From an uncultured beta proteobacterium (GTDB lineage Bacteria; Pseudomonadota; Gammaproteobacteria; Burkholderiales; Burkholderiaceae_B), in contig CAIJKV010000276.1 in assembly GCA_903821335.1 (NCBI GenBank), positions 1 to 51,193 on the forward strand: a stretch of DNA of 51,193 nt. The letters are read 5' to 3'. Under the pieces are notes generated by a model. That model had not been told where the DNA came from, searched no databases, and worked only from the letters and a program-made list of their open reading frames with translations. Below are positions 28,311 through 39,505 of the stretch, piece by piece; positions within the stretch are counted from its first letter, which is position 1, and each line of letters starts with the position of its first letter. The translations under genes and the position numbers were made by a program.

Positions 28311-30368
28311 TCAGCCCGACTTGTTCAGCAACGCGCGCAGCATATCCATGCGCGCCTTAGGGGTCATGGCCTCGGCCTCGGGCTGATCCTCGGGTGCCGC
28401 CGACAAGCCCATCTCTTCGATAAACCGTGAGGGTTCACGCACAAGATCTTCACGTGCCCGCCTGCGTTTCTTGCACCAACTCAGGTGCAGGCTGCGCTGC
28501 GCGCGCGTAATGCCCACATACATTAGCCGGCGCTCTTCCTGTATACGCATCACCAGCGCATCCGCGGACTTGGCCGGATCGACATCCTCTTCGTCTCGAC
28601 CCTGATGGGGAAGCAAGCCTTCTTCGACGCCAAGCAAATACACGTGTGGGTACTCCAGACCTTTTGAAGCATGCAAGGTCGAAAGCTTGATCGCATCCGG
28701 ATCGTCTTCGTCACCGCGCTCCAGCATCGTGATCAGCGCCACGTGCTGGACCAGGTCAAACAACCCCATGCTGTCCTCCTCGGCCTTGCGTTTGAGCCAA
28801 CCCACCAGTTCCAGTACGTTTTGCCAGCGCGACTGGGCGGGCTTTTCATCGAACATGTCGTACAGATGACGTTCGTACTGAATAGCGCCCAGCAGGTCGT
28901 CCAGAATGACACCGGCAGGTTCGGCGGCACGCACTTTCTGACCGGCTGGCGATCGTCCGGCGCGGTGCTGAATGCGGGTAATGAATGCGCCAAAAGTGCG
29001 CAAGGGCTCAAGTTGCCGGGCGTTCAGGCGCGACTCGAGTCCTTGTTCGAAGAGCGCGGCAAACAACGAAATTTTTCGTTCACCAGCGTACTGACCAAGC
29101 GACTGCAACGTCGCCTGACCAATGCCGCGCTTGGGCGTCGTGGCAGCACGAATAAAGGCCGGATCGTCGTCATCATTGGCGATCAGGCGCAAGTAAGCAA
29201 GCAGGTCGCGTACCTCGGCCTTGTCAAAAAAACTCTGGCCACCGGAAATCGTGTAAGGAATGTGCAGATTACGCAACGCCTGCTCAACAACGCGAGCTTG
29301 GTGATTGCCGCGATACAACACCGCGAAATCTCTCCAGGACGCCTGTTTTTCAAAACGTGTGGCTGATATCTTCATGGCGACATTCTCGGCCTCGGCCTCG
29401 TCGCTGAGCATTGCCGTCACACTAATCGCGTCACCCGTACCATGCTCGGACCAAAGTTTTTTCTCGAACAGCTTGGGGTTTTTGGAAATGACATTGTTGG
29501 CGGCCGCCAGAATGCGTTGACTGGACCGATAGTTCTGCTCGAGCTTGATCAGGCGAATCGTCGGGTAGTCGGTGGTGAGTTTGGCCAGATTTTCAACCGT
29601 GGCGCCACGCCAGGCGTAAATAGCCTGATCATCGTCGCCCACCGCGGTAAACATCGCGCGCGGTCCGGTCAGCCACTGAACCAGTTTGTATTGGCACACG
29701 TTGGTATCCTGATATTCGTCGACCAGCAGGTAGCGCACACGGCTTTGCCACTTTTCGCGAACCTGCGCATTGTCGGCAAAGATCTGCGCCGGCAAGGCGA
29801 TCAAATCATCAAAATCAACGGCCTGGTATGCGGCAAGCGTAGCGTTATAGCTCCGGTATACGCGCGCTGCCTCGACCTCGCTTGGCGTTGCGGCAACGTT
29901 CGCGGCCTGATCCGGACCCAGGAGATTGTTTTTCCAGAGTGAGATGGTTTGCTGCACAGAGCGCAGCCGTCCCCGGTCGGTCGTCGCCAGCAAATCCTGA
30001 ATAATCGCCATGGCATCGTCAGCATCGAGAATCGAGAACTGCGGCTTGAGTCCGGCATGTGCAGCCTCTTCGCGCAAAATCCGTACCCCCAGTGAGTGAA
30101 ACGTACTAATCGTCAACCCCTTGGCCAGGGTCTTATCGACCAGCGCCTTGACCCGGTCGTCCATCTCGCGTGCGGCCTTGTTGGTGAATGTGAGGGCAAC
30201 AATATTTCGCCCCGAATAGCCGCAATCACGCAACAGGTACGCGATCTTCTGTGTGATCACACGTGTTTTGCCTGAACCGGCTCCGGCCAGCACCAGACAT
30301 GGCCCGTCCAGATACAACACCGCTTCACGCTGCGAAGGGTTCATACCGGTTGTTGCGTATGTCGACAT
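28311..30368 (-). CDS. rep: ATP-dependent DNA helicase Rep
   Basis: A superfamily 1A 3'-5' helicase of 685 residues, which clears protein roadblocks and helps replication forks restart. Visible motifs are the Q-motif MNPSQREAVLYL (9-20), Walker A GAGSGKT (29-35), VALTFTNKAAREM, Walker B LLVDEYQDTN (near 220), GDDDQAIYAWRGA and the C-terminal LSTLHASKGLEYPHVYL. The N-terminal GPCLVLAGAGSGKTRVIT and GYSGRNIVALTFTNKAAREM segments are closer to Rep than to UvrD. The chosen ATG at 30368 is 10 bp after the priA stop. A TTG at 30398 inside priA is in frame. Co-transcription with priA fits a shared role in restart. Confidence 0.9.
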   Translation of the reverse strand: MSTYATTGMNPSQREAVLYLDGPCLVLAGAGSGKTRVITQKIAYLLRDCGYSGRNIVALTFTNKAAREMDDRVKALVDKTLAKGLTISTFHSLGVRILREEAAHAGLKPQFSILDADDAMAIIQDLLATTDRGRLRSVQQTISLWKNNLLGPDQAANVAATPSEVEAARVYRSYNATLAAYQAVDFDDLIALPAQIFADNAQVREKWQSRVRYLLVDEYQDTNVCQYKLVQWLTGPRAMFTAVGDDDQAIYAWRGATVENLAKLTTDYPTIRLIKLEQNYRSSQRILAAANNVISKNPKLFEKKLWSEHGTGDAISVTAMLSDEAEAENVAMKISATRFEKQASWRDFAVLYRGNHQARVVEQALRNLHIPYTISGGQSFFDKAEVRDLLAYLRLIANDDDDPAFIRAATTPKRGIGQATLQSLGQYAGERKISLFAALFEQGLESRLNARQLEPLRTFGAFITRIQHRAGRSPAGQKVRAAEPAGVILDDLLGAIQYERHLYDMFDEKPAQSRWQNVLELVGWLKRKAEEDSMGLFDLVQHVALITMLERGDEDDPDAIKLSTLHASKGLEYPHVYLLGVEEGLLPHQGRDEEDVDPAKSADALVMRIQEERRLMYVGITRAQRSLHLSWCKKRRRAREDLVREPSRFIEEMGLSAAPEDQPEAEAMTPKARMDMLRALLNKSG

Positions 30369-30378
30369 ATTGGAATCA

Positions 30379-32472
30379 TCAGATTTCGAGAGGATCAACC
30401 TCTAGTTGCCAGCGAACCCGGCGCACATCAGGATTGTCATGCATGGCGGCGAGCCATTGCCGCAAAAGGCTCTGGAGTGCCGGTCGATGGGTCGCCTCAA
30501 GCAAAAGCTGGGCACGACACATATTGTCGACTCGCACGATCCGCAGGGGAACAGGGTCATATAAAGTAATCAACTCCTCGGTCCGGTCGCGCACAAGCAA
30601 GGCAAGCGCGGCATCCCGTGCGGACTGCAGAAATCCCAATGCCACGTTCAGTTCACGTGCCTCGGCCGTCAGCAGCGCCTGATGAGAGTATGGCGGCAGC
30701 GTCGCTGACTCGCGTTCCTGCATGGAATGGCGCGCAAAGCCCGCATAATCATGGCGCAACAACGCCTGATACACCGGCTGTTCAGGGTAGCCAGTCTGCA
30801 CGATCACTTCGCCGTGGCCCGCGTGACGTCCGGCGCGCCCTGCCACCTGCATCAGCTGGGCAAACAAACGTTCCGGTGCCCTGAAATCCTGGGAAAACAG
30901 CATGGCGTCCGCGTTCAGTACGCCCACCAGTCCGAGGTTGGCAAAATCGTGGCCTTTGGCAACCATTTGCGTACCCACCAGTATGTCCACTTCACCCGCG
31001 TGCACACTTGCAAACAGGGCTTGCGCGCTACCCTTTTTTCGCGTGCTGTCGGCATCAATACGGGCCACACGCGCTTGCGGAAACAGTTCTGCCAGGTGCT
31101 CTTCTATCCGTTGGGTGCCGCGCCCCATCGGCCGCAGGTCCTGGTCACCGCAATCGGGGCAGGCCGATGGCACGCGCTGCTGGTAGCCGCAATGATGGCA
31201 ATGCAACTGATGGCGCCCGCCGGTCATTCGGTGCAACACCGTGAAGGTTGTGCAGCGCGGGCACTGGCTGACCCATCCGCAAGACGCGCAGTGCAACGCC
31301 GGTGCATAACCACGCCGATTCAGAAACACCAGCACCTGTTCGCCGTTGGCCAGGCGTTTGTGCATCGCGTCGAGCAAATACGGCGACATGCCATGTTCCA
31401 TCGACAAACGACGGGTATCGACCAGACGCACGGTGGGCAGTGTCACATCACGGGCCCGCGCTGGCAACGGCAGCCGCCGGTAAGTCCCGCGCTCGGCATG
31501 CACCCAGCTTTCGAGAGACGGGGTCGCCGACCCGAGCACGACGGGAATATTCAGGTCGTGGGCGCGCCACACCGCAAGGTCCCTGGCCGAATAGCGCAAA
31601 CCATCCTGCTGCTTGTAGGACGGGTCATGCTCTTCGTCGACGACCAGCAGCCCCAAGTCACTGATCGGCGCAAAGATCGCCAGACGGGTGCCCAGCACCA
31701 CACGCGCCTGGCCACGCTGCACCCGCAGCCATGCCCGCAAGCGCTCGCCATCGGATAGGGCGCTATGCAGCACGGCCACGCCGCCCTGGCCAGCAACGGG
31801 CTCCAGGCGGGCACGCAGTGCCTGTTCAAACTGAGGCGTCAGGTTGATCTCTGGCACGAGCATTAGCACGCGCCGTCCTCGCGCCAGGGTATGTGCCGCA
31901 GCATGCAAGTAGACCTCAGTTTTCCCGCTGCCGGTCACACCATGCAACAGGAATGCCTGAAAACCGGTGGCGCCAGTCATCGCATCGACAGCCAGTTGCT
32001 GTGCTTCGTTCAGAGCAGGCGGCTCACTCGCCTGAACCGCTGCAACCACTGGTGGGCTTCGTTGATCAAGCCTTGCCACGGGACCGCCACCAGAGCGCTT
32101 GCCCTGATAGGCAGCCACGCTGCGCAGTGCCATTGGCAGTGCCGGCAAAATGACCTCACCCAGGGGACGCTGGTAGTAGTCGGCGGCAAATCTGGCAAAT
32201 CTCAGCCAGTGCGCGGGCATGGGGTCAACATCGGTCAAGACCACTTCGACATTTTTGATCAGGACCGGGTCATAAGCCGGAGTCTCAGGCAAGTCGATGA
32301 CCATGCCGATCATTTTGCGACGCCCAAACGGAACGATGACACGCATCCCCGGTGTAACAAATTCGTCACAACGATAGTCAAAAGGGCCTGGCAATGGCAC
32401 ATCGAGTACGACACGCACCCATCCCGTAACCTGAGCGACAGGACCGGCACCAGAGGGGAGGTTTTGGGCCAT
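30379..32472 (-). CDS. priA: primosomal replication restart helicase PriA
   Basis: A 697-residue superfamily 2 helicase that recognises stalled forks and reloads the replisome. It shows an N-terminal fork-binding domain (VVLDVPLPGPFDYRC, near 21), Walker A GVTGSGKTEVYL (near 180), DEEH box VVDEEHDPSYKQQDG (near 275), and the zinc-binding region with eight cysteines (CASCGWVSQCPRC and CHHCGYQQRVPSACPDCG, about 405-460). Helicase motifs QMVAKGHDF and QVAGRAGR follow. Length is typical. It is the first gene of the priA-rep pair; upstream lies an unusual A+T-rich gap with a DnaA box. Confidence 0.95.
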   Translation of the reverse strand: MAQNLPSGAGPVAQVTGWVRVVLDVPLPGPFDYRCDEFVTPGMRVIVPFGRRKMIGMVIDLPETPAYDPVLIKNVEVVLTDVDPMPAHWLRFARFAADYYQRPLGEVILPALPMALRSVAAYQGKRSGGGPVARLDQRSPPVVAAVQASEPPALNEAQQLAVDAMTGATGFQAFLLHGVTGSGKTEVYLHAAAHTLARGRRVLMLVPEINLTPQFEQALRARLEPVAGQGGVAVLHSALSDGERLRAWLRVQRGQARVVLGTRLAIFAPISDLGLLVVDEEHDPSYKQQDGLRYSARDLAVWRAHDLNIPVVLGSATPSLESWVHAERGTYRRLPLPARARDVTLPTVRLVDTRRLSMEHGMSPYLLDAMHKRLANGEQVLVFLNRRGYAPALHCASCGWVSQCPRCTTFTVLHRMTGGRHQLHCHHCGYQQRVPSACPDCGDQDLRPMGRGTQRIEEHLAELFPQARVARIDADSTRKKGSAQALFASVHAGEVDILVGTQMVAKGHDFANLGLVGVLNADAMLFSQDFRAPERLFAQLMQVAGRAGRHAGHGEVIVQTGYPEQPVYQALLRHDYAGFARHSMQERESATLPPYSHQALLTAEARELNVALGFLQSARDAALALLVRDRTEELITLYDPVPLRIVRVDNMCRAQLLLEATHRPALQSLLRQWLAAMHDNPDVRRVRWQLEVDPLEI

Positions 32473-32805
32473 AGACTTAAAGTGATTTCTTGAATTAGAG
32501 GCTAATACGCTGACACATCAGTAGTTACAACGTCAGGCCTCAAGCCTGTGGATAACTTTGGGGAAAACTACAGTGCAATACAGTTGTTCTCTGGCACTCG
32601 CATGCCATCAACATGTTCACAAATGACAAGAAGTTGTCATTTATTATTAAATATCAATGAATTATGAAACTATTCAAGAATTGACTTATTGATTTTAGGG
32701 ATTTCCCTGAAGCCTTGAATATTGTGCACAACTTATCAGGCAGTGCCTGTGTTTTCAGGCAAAAACCGTTGCGACGCCAGCATTGACGCCACAACGGCAT
32801 AACAA
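32473..32805. other. A+T-rich intergenic region with DnaA box and inverted repeats
   Basis: A 333-bp gene-free gap between priA and hemE, clearly A+T-richer than its surroundings. It contains a perfect DnaA box (TTATCCACA on the minus strand, 32547-32555), a palindrome TTGTGCACAA (32722-32731) that is one mismatch from a DnaA box on each strand, and a perfect 9-bp inverted repeat AAATGACAA / TTGTCATTT with a 4-nt spacer (32621-32642). A run of A+T follows (32641-32675). Two smaller repeats, CAGGCA-G-TGCCTG (32738-32750) and GCCTG / CAGGC (32746-32760), lie near the hemE 3' end. It presumably carries the priA promoter. An origin or DnaA-regulated promoter is possible but unproven. Confidence 0.6.
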
Positions 32806-33882
32806 CTAGGCATGCAGGTTGCGGCTGTACGTGTGCACTTCATCGACCAGTACGCCTACGGCCTCAGGAGGCGTAAATTGTGAAATGCCGTGCCCGAGGT
32901 TGAACACATGTCCACCTTGGCCGACTGGTCCGAAAGCATCCATGACACGACGTGCTTCGGCACGCAGGGCGGGTTCACCCCCAAACAGTGCCATCGGGTC
33001 CAGGTTGCCCTGCAAGGCGACAGAATCACCCACACGGCGCCTGGCAGCGGCCAGGTCAACTGTCCAGTCGAGTCCGACTGCATCGCATCCGCACGTCGCG
33101 ATGGACTCCAGCCACTGGCCACCACCCTTGGTAAATACGATCACCGGCACGGCACGACCTTCACGATCACGCTTTAACGCATCGACAACCCGTTTGGTGT
33201 AGGTAAGGGAAAATTGCTGAAACAGCCCATCGGCCAGCACACCGCCCCAGCTATCAAAAATCATGACAGCCTGGGCACCGGCATCTATTTGCGCATTCAG
33301 GTAGGTCGCCGTCGTTTGCGCGTTGATATCAAGAATGCGGTGCAGCAAGTCGGGGCGCGCATACAGCATGCTTTTGATCAGGCGATAGTCATCACTGCCC
33401 TTGCCTTCAACCATGTAGCAGGCAACGGTAAATGGGCTGCCTGCAAAGCCAATGAGTGGCACTCGACCATCAAGTTGTTGACGAATAACCTTCACGGCAT
33501 CAAACACATACTGAAGGCGGGACATGTCCGGAACCGCCAGGCGGGCGACATCCTGTTCGGTTCGCAAGGGATGCGCAAACCGTGGGCCTTCACCTTGTGC
33601 GAACGACAGGCCCAGGCCCATTGCGTCGGGCACCGTGAGAATGTCTGAAAAAAGAATCGCCGCGTCGAGATCAAACCGCTCAAGCGGTTGCAGCGTCACT
33701 TCGGCTGCATAGTCAGGACTTTGTGCCAGCCCCATGAAGGAACCGGCACGCGCGCGCGTGGCGTTGTATTCAGGCAAATATCGCCCCGCCTGGCGCATCA
33801 GCCATACCGGCGTGTAGGGAACCGGCTGACGCATCAGGGCACGCAACAGGACATCATTCTTTAGAGGGGTAACTGAAGACAC
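32806..33882 (-). CDS. hemE: uroporphyrinogen decarboxylase
   Basis: Decarboxylates uroporphyrinogen III to coproporphyrinogen III in haem synthesis. The 358-residue protein has the invariant [10 protein letters not shown] motif (30-39), with both substrate-binding arginines. It also has the [19 protein letters not shown] segment carrying the catalytic Asp (near 78-96), [16 protein letters not shown] and the C-terminal [14 protein letters not shown]. The start codon is GTG, with AAAGGA about 5 nt upstream. hemA, the pathway's first gene, lies 15 kb away in the same window. Confidence 0.96.
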   Translation of the reverse strand: MSSVTPLKNDVLLRALMRQPVPYTPVWLMRQAGRYLPEYNATRARAGSFMGLAQSPDYAAEVTLQPLERFDLDAAILFSDILTVPDAMGLGLSFAQGEGPRFAHPLRTEQDVARLAVPDMSRLQYVFDAVKVIRQQLDGRVPLIGFAGSPFTVACYMVEGKGSDDYRLIKSMLYARPDLLHRILDINAQTTATYLNAQIDAGAQAVMIFDSWGGVLADGLFQQFSLTYTKRVVDALKRDREGRAVPVIVFTKGGGQWLESIATCGCDAVGLDWTVDLAAARRRVGDSVALQGNLDPMALFGGEPALRAEARRVMDAFGPVGQGGHVFNLGHGISQFTPPEAVGVLVDEVHTYSRNLHA

Positions 33883-33955
33883 AATATTCCTTTAACCAAC
33901 GTCCACGTTCGGGGCACCCCCTTGCGCGCGACAACAAATACACGATGCGGGGATT

Positions 33956-34867
33956 TTACTCTGCGCAATCGTCTGATCGAAATTGTTCGGCATCAATCAG
34001 GTGCTTGCGCATCAATGCCCAGAACGCCCGGCGATGTTTGCTTGATGCACGCGCAGCCATCGCAATGTTGCCCTGGTGTCTCGCCAGCGCCCCGGTGATG
34101 TACTGACGCTCAAACTCATCGACGATCTGACACTTTGCGCTACGAAATGACTCAGGTACAACCGGAGGCTCACGACGGCCACCGTACGCTGGTGCCTGCA
34201 CCTTTCCTGCGTGTTGCACGCGCAGGCTCGTCTGGCCCACGGCCTGGCGCGTCACGCCTCTGCCCGCACGCAGCGTCGACGATGTAGAAGGCAATGTGAC
34301 GCTGCGGCCTGCTGCACGAGGCGCCAGCACCTGCGCTGGAGTGACCAGGGCGGGTAACTGTCGCGACAACGCGGCATGCACCCAGGGTTGGACGCCCGCG
34401 TGGTCAGGCTCACGCAGTACTCCAGGCCTGGGCATACGCGCGACAATCGCCAGAATCCGCGCGCGAAACTCTTCGGCGCAAAGCGGCTGCCGTACAAAAT
34501 CCGCAAGCCCGAGTTCGAGCAGGTCTTGCATCGCAGCAGACTTCAGACCGTTGAATACACCAAGAAGAGGGACGAATGGCCCACGCGGAATCGCTGCCAG
34601 AGCCTGCCGGGTCCACCCCAGTGTATCGAGTGAGACAGGAACGATACACAGATCGTACCGGCGCAGGCTGACACTCGCTTGCGCAAAGGCATAGACAGGC
34701 AGTCCAATGGAGCTACCGTCCTGAGAACGTTCTGGCCCCATCAACTCCCAGTCAAGTTCATGCATGCGTATTCGATTCAACCCACAAGCCACGCTTTCCA
34801 AGGCTGCGGGCAGCCAATGGGAGTGGGCACTTAACTTCAACACTGCACAATCAATTTGCTGACGCAT
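33956..34867 (-). CDS. degenerate receiver-like regulator with Fis-type HTH
   Basis: A 303-residue protein with two recognisable parts. Residues about 65-145 look like the later half of a response-regulator receiver domain (YDLCIVPVS, then VPLLGVFN, then LGLADFVRQPLCAEEFRARILAIV). The usual phosphorylated Asp is replaced (CIVPV) and the conserved Lys of the KP motif is Arg-Gln (RQP). A low-complexity linker (about 150-245) leads to a Fis/NtrC-type HTH (EFERQYITGALARHQGNIAMAARA, 251-274, then RRAFWALMRKH). No AAA+ domain is present. Phosphorylation-independent DNA binding is inferred. The ATG at 34867 has GGAG 7 nt upstream; a TTG at 34888 is less likely. It lies between hemE and the atp operon, and its target is unknown. 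Confidence 0.72.
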   Translation of the reverse strand: MRQQIDCAVLKLSAHSHWLPAALESVACGLNRIRMHELDWELMGPERSQDGSSIGLPVYAFAQASVSLRRYDLCIVPVSLDTLGWTRQALAAIPRGPFVPLLGVFNGLKSAAMQDLLELGLADFVRQPLCAEEFRARILAIVARMPRPGVLREPDHAGVQPWVHAALSRQLPALVTPAQVLAPRAAGRSVTLPSTSSTLRAGRGVTRQAVGQTSLRVQHAGKVQAPAYGGRREPPVVPESFRSAKCQIVDEFERQYITGALARHQGNIAMAARASSKHRRAFWALMRKHLIDAEQFRSDDCAE

Positions 34868-34920
34868 CTCCGGGCTCCAAACCAACAAGGAGCCGAAAGA
34901 CTAGTCTGTATGCGCATGGT

Positions 34921-34953
34921 GTCATATCCGGAATCTACGCATCGGGATATGAC
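34921..34953. repeat. 9-bp inverted repeat upstream of the Fis-type regulator
   Basis: GTCATATCC and GGATATGAC form perfect 9-bp arms separated by 15 bp, 54 bp upstream of the regulator's start. Arm centres are 24 bp apart (a little over two helical turns), which suits two protein dimers or one elongated dimer. No T-tract follows on either strand, so an operator is more likely than a terminator. Confidence 0.5.
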
Positions 34954-34989
34954 CGCATAGGCTGCAAAAAGCCATGACCGCAATGCAAA

Positions 34990-35007
34990 CACGCCCTTGC
35001 GGGCGTG
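34990..35007 (-). terminator. terminator of the atp operon
   Basis: CACGCCC-GCAA-GGGCGTG stem-loop on the minus strand followed by TTTG, about 30 bases after the atpC stop. A second 7-bp hairpin (ATCGGCT / AGCCGAT, 35020-35036) touches the atpC stop codon, so two tandem hairpins end the message. Confidence 0.65.
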
Positions 35008-35035
35008 CCTGACTCAGACATCGGCTACAAGCCGA

Positions 35036-35458
35036 TCAGTGATGCGACTGCTCACGCAAGCGGCGGGCCGCCGTGGCCTGCGCCACCAGCATTGCAAGTT
35101 CGGCTTCGACGACAGCGATATCAGCCTTATCGGTCGCCTTAGCTAAGGCTTCCTGCGCCTTCTTGCGTGCAGTCTCTGCCTTGGCTTCATCCAGGTCTGC
35201 TGCGCGAATTGCAGTATCAGACAGGACGGTGACGTGTTTCGGTTGCACTTCAAGCAGGCCGCCCGCCACGAAGATACATTCTTCAGTGCCATCTTCATGC
35301 ACGATCTTGACTACACCCGGACGAATCCGGGAGATCAGGGGCGTGTGCCCGGGCAGAATACCCAATTCACCGGCTTCACCCGGCAACACGACAAACTTGG
35401 CTTCGCCAGAGTACAGAGACTTCTCTGCACTGACGACGTCCACTTTCAAGGTAGCCAT
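35036..35458 (-). CDS. atpC: ATP synthase F1 subunit epsilon
   Basis: The 140-residue epsilon subunit of the central stalk, which couples and can inhibit ATP hydrolysis. An N-terminal beta-sandwich ([37 protein letters not shown]) is followed by a C-terminal helical hairpin (about 88-135), rich in Ala, Glu and Lys. It is the last gene of the operon, 9 bp after atpD. Confidence 0.96.
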   Translation of the reverse strand: MATLKVDVVSAEKSLYSGEAKFVVLPGEAGELGILPGHTPLISRIRPGVVKIVHEDGTEECIFVAGGLLEVQPKHVTVLSDTAIRAADLDEAKAETARKKAQEALAKATDKADIAVVEAELAMLVAQATAARRLREQSHH

Positions 35459-35467
35459 GACGGTTCC

Positions 35468-36877
<1,410 letters not shown>

Positions 36878-36923
36878 TTACTTGATAACTGTCTGATGGG
36901 AAACCGGGAAGCTGTCTGAATGA

Positions 36924-37829
36924 CTACACTGCCGCGGCGCCCCCCACGATTTCCGAAATTTCTTTGGTAATAGCTGCCTGACGAGTCTTGTTGTAGACCA
37001 GTTGCAGGTCGCCGATGACCTTCTTTGCGTTGTCCGAAGCGGCCTTCATGGCCACCATCCGGGCAGACTGCTCAGAGGCCATATTTTCTGCTACTGCCTG
37101 ATAAACAAGGCCTTCAACGTAGCGTTGCAACAACTCGTCAATGACGACCTTTGCATCGGGTTCGTAGATGTAGTCCCAGTCATGTTCCGTGTCAAGCTTG
37201 GTTTGCCCCTGCGGCGCGGTGAACGCCGTGTAGGGATCAGGCAAGGCACCGGGCAAAGGCAGTAAACGCAGAAATACCGGCTCTTGTTTCATCGTATTGA
37301 CGAAACGGTTGGTTGCCAGATAGAGCGCATCGATGCGTCCGGCGATGAAATCATCGAGCTGGACCTTGACGGCACCAACAAGACGATCAAGCTCGGGTGC
37401 ATCTCCAAGCTGGATTTCCTGCGAAACCAGATTGGCACCAATACGTGTCAGCGTACCCAGGCCCTTGTTGCCAAAGGCCGTGAACTGGCAACTGATATTC
37501 TTTTCGCCAAATTCACGCAGACGTGCCAGCACCAAACGCATGATGTTGGTGTTCAAGCCACCGCACAAGCCTTTGTCGGTTGACACCACCACCACACCCA
37601 CTGCCTTGAGATCAGAGCGTTCGATCAGATAAGGGTGGCTATAGTCGGGGTTGGCTTGCATCAGGTGCGCAGCCATGTCGTGTACTTTCTGGGCATAAGG
37701 ACGGCCTGCGCGCATCCGTTCCTGCGCTTTGCGCATTTTGGATGCGGCCACCATCTCCATGGCCTTCGTGATCTTCCGCGTGTTTTGCACGCTTTTGATC
37801 TTGGTTCGAATTTCCTTAATTCCTGCCAT
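36924..37829 (-). CDS. atpG: ATP synthase F1 subunit gamma
   Basis: The rotating central shaft (301 residues). The N-terminal coiled-coil helix [38 protein letters not shown] and the C-terminal helix [44 protein letters not shown] are diagnostic. A mid-region insert (about 190-215, [19 protein letters not shown]) is rich in Pro and Leu, as in other beta-proteobacterial gamma subunits. A 104-bp gap separates it from atpA. Confidence 0.97.
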   Translation of the reverse strand: MAGIKEIRTKIKSVQNTRKITKAMEMVAASKMRKAQERMRAGRPYAQKVHDMAAHLMQANPDYSHPYLIERSDLKAVGVVVVSTDKGLCGGLNTNIMRLVLARLREFGEKNISCQFTAFGNKGLGTLTRIGANLVSQEIQLGDAPELDRLVGAVKVQLDDFIAGRIDALYLATNRFVNTMKQEPVFLRLLPLPGALPDPYTAFTAPQGQTKLDTEHDWDYIYEPDAKVVIDELLQRYVEGLVYQAVAENMASEQSARMVAMKAASDNAKKVIGDLQLVYNKTRQAAITKEISEIVGGAAAV

Positions 37830-37933
37830 TTCGCTTCCTGTGTCAGACCCGACTTTCCAGGTATCAGACCATCTGCTTAGCGCGTACCGGGGTACAACCT
37901 ACGCCCCCCGGCCGTCACGCGATAGCGGGTTCC

Positions 37934-39475
37934 TTAATACGAGCCGTGTTTCTTGAACTCTTGCACAGCGGCAACCAGCTCGATTTCGTCGTCCTTGGAC
38001 AATTCTTTCGAACTTTCGATGCGTTCAATCATGGCAACGTGCTTGGCCTTGAGGTGATCCTTGAGGCCTTTCTCGAAAGAAAGAACCTGCGAGACGTCCA
38101 CATCGTCCAGATAGCCGTTGTTCACGGTGAACAGCGTCACGCCGAGTTCCCAGACCTGGAGAGGCTGGTACTGGGGCTGCTTGAGCAGTTCGACCACGCG
38201 CTTGCCGCGCTCGAGCTGACGACGCGTTGCATCATCGAGGTCGGACGCAAACTGGGCAAATGCAGCAAGTTCACGATACTGAGCCAAATCGGTACGAATA
38301 CCGCCGGACAGCTTCTTGATGATCTTGGTCTGGGCAGCGCCACCTACTCGCGACACCGAAATACCGGCGTTAATTGCGGGGCGAACACCTGCGTTGAACA
38401 GGTCAGTTTCAAGAAATATCTGACCGTCAGTGATCGAGATCACATTGGTCGGCACGAAAGCAGACACGTCGCCAGCCTGCGTTTCAATGATCGGCAGTGC
38501 CGTCAGCGAACCAGTCTTGCCTTTGACGGCGCCCTTGGTGAATTTTTCAACGTAGGCTTCGTTTACACGCGCGGCACGCTCTAGCAGGCGTGAGTGCAGG
38601 TAGAACACGTCGCCGGGATAAGCTTCGCGGCCTGGTGGGCGGCGCAACAACAATGAAACCTGACGGTATGCCCAGGCCTGCTTGGTCAGATCGTCATAAA
38701 CGATCAGCGCATCTTCGCCACGGTCGCGAAAGTACTCGCCCATCGTGCAGCCAGCGTAAGCTGACAGATATTGCATCGCGGCTGAGTCAGAAGCCGCAGC
38801 GGCGACAATGGTGGTGTATTCCATTGCGCCAAACTCTTCGAGTTTGCGCCATACGTTGTTAATGGTCGATGCTTTCTGACCAATCGCGACGTAGACGCAT
38901 TTCACGCCCTTGCCCTTCTGGTTGATGATGGCATCGATGGCCACGGCGGTCTTACCCGTCTGGCGGTCACCGATGATCAGCTCGCGCTGACCACGGCCAA
39001 TCGGCACCATGGAGTCAATAGCCTTCAGGCCGGTCTGGAGTGGCTGCGACACGGACTGGCGGGCGATCACACCAGGCGCGACCTTTTCGATCACGTCGGT
39101 TTCTTTGGCGTTGATTGGGCCTTTGCCGTCGATAGGCACACCCAGTGCATTGACCACGCGGCCAAGCAGTTCTGGACCAACCGGCACTTCCAGAATGCGA
39201 CCGGTTGCCTTGACGGGGTCACCTTCGGAAATACCGGTGTAGTCACCCATCACCACGGCACCGACAGAGTCGCGCTCGAGGTTGAGTGCCAAGCCAAAAA
39301 CGTTGTTGGGGAATTCAAGCATTTCGCCCTGCATCACGTCGGACAGACCATGAATACGGGTAATGCCGTCGGTCACGGAAACGACCGTGCCTTGCGTACG
39401 AATATCGGACGATGTACCAAGACCCTCGATACGGCTCTTGAGTAGTTCGCTAATCTCTGACGGATTGAGTTGCAT
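37934..39475 (-). CDS. atpA: ATP synthase F1 subunit alpha
   Basis: The non-catalytic nucleotide-binding subunit (513 residues). It has the N-terminal delta-contact helix ([14 protein letters not shown]), Walker A GDRQTGKT (169-176), the [18 protein letters not shown] block, and the arginine-finger region [13 protein letters not shown] (near 370). The usual length is preserved. It is followed by atpG and preceded by atpH with a 30-bp gap. Confidence 0.98.
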   Translation of the reverse strand: MQLNPSEISELLKSRIEGLGTSSDIRTQGTVVSVTDGITRIHGLSDVMQGEMLEFPNNVFGLALNLERDSVGAVVMGDYTGISEGDPVKATGRILEVPVGPELLGRVVNALGVPIDGKGPINAKETDVIEKVAPGVIARQSVSQPLQTGLKAIDSMVPIGRGQRELIIGDRQTGKTAVAIDAIINQKGKGVKCVYVAIGQKASTINNVWRKLEEFGAMEYTTIVAAAASDSAAMQYLSAYAGCTMGEYFRDRGEDALIVYDDLTKQAWAYRQVSLLLRRPPGREAYPGDVFYLHSRLLERAARVNEAYVEKFTKGAVKGKTGSLTALPIIETQAGDVSAFVPTNVISITDGQIFLETDLFNAGVRPAINAGISVSRVGGAAQTKIIKKLSGGIRTDLAQYRELAAFAQFASDLDDATRRQLERGKRVVELLKQPQYQPLQVWELGVTLFTVNNGYLDDVDVSQVLSFEKGLKDHLKAKHVAMIERIESSKELSKDDEIELVAAVQEFKKHGSY

Positions 39476-39505
39476 GTTCAGACTCCTGGAATCTTTTGAA
39501 TGGCG

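Noticed and set aside
30727-31758. 343-codon open frame opposite priA
   Set aside because: Shadow of PriA, whose zinc-finger cysteines and helicase motifs are intact on the other strand.
32473-32805. Chromosomal replication origin
   Set aside because: Only one perfect DnaA box is present, with no dnaA, dnaN, rpmH, gidA or parAB alongside. Kept as a regulatory or titration candidate only.
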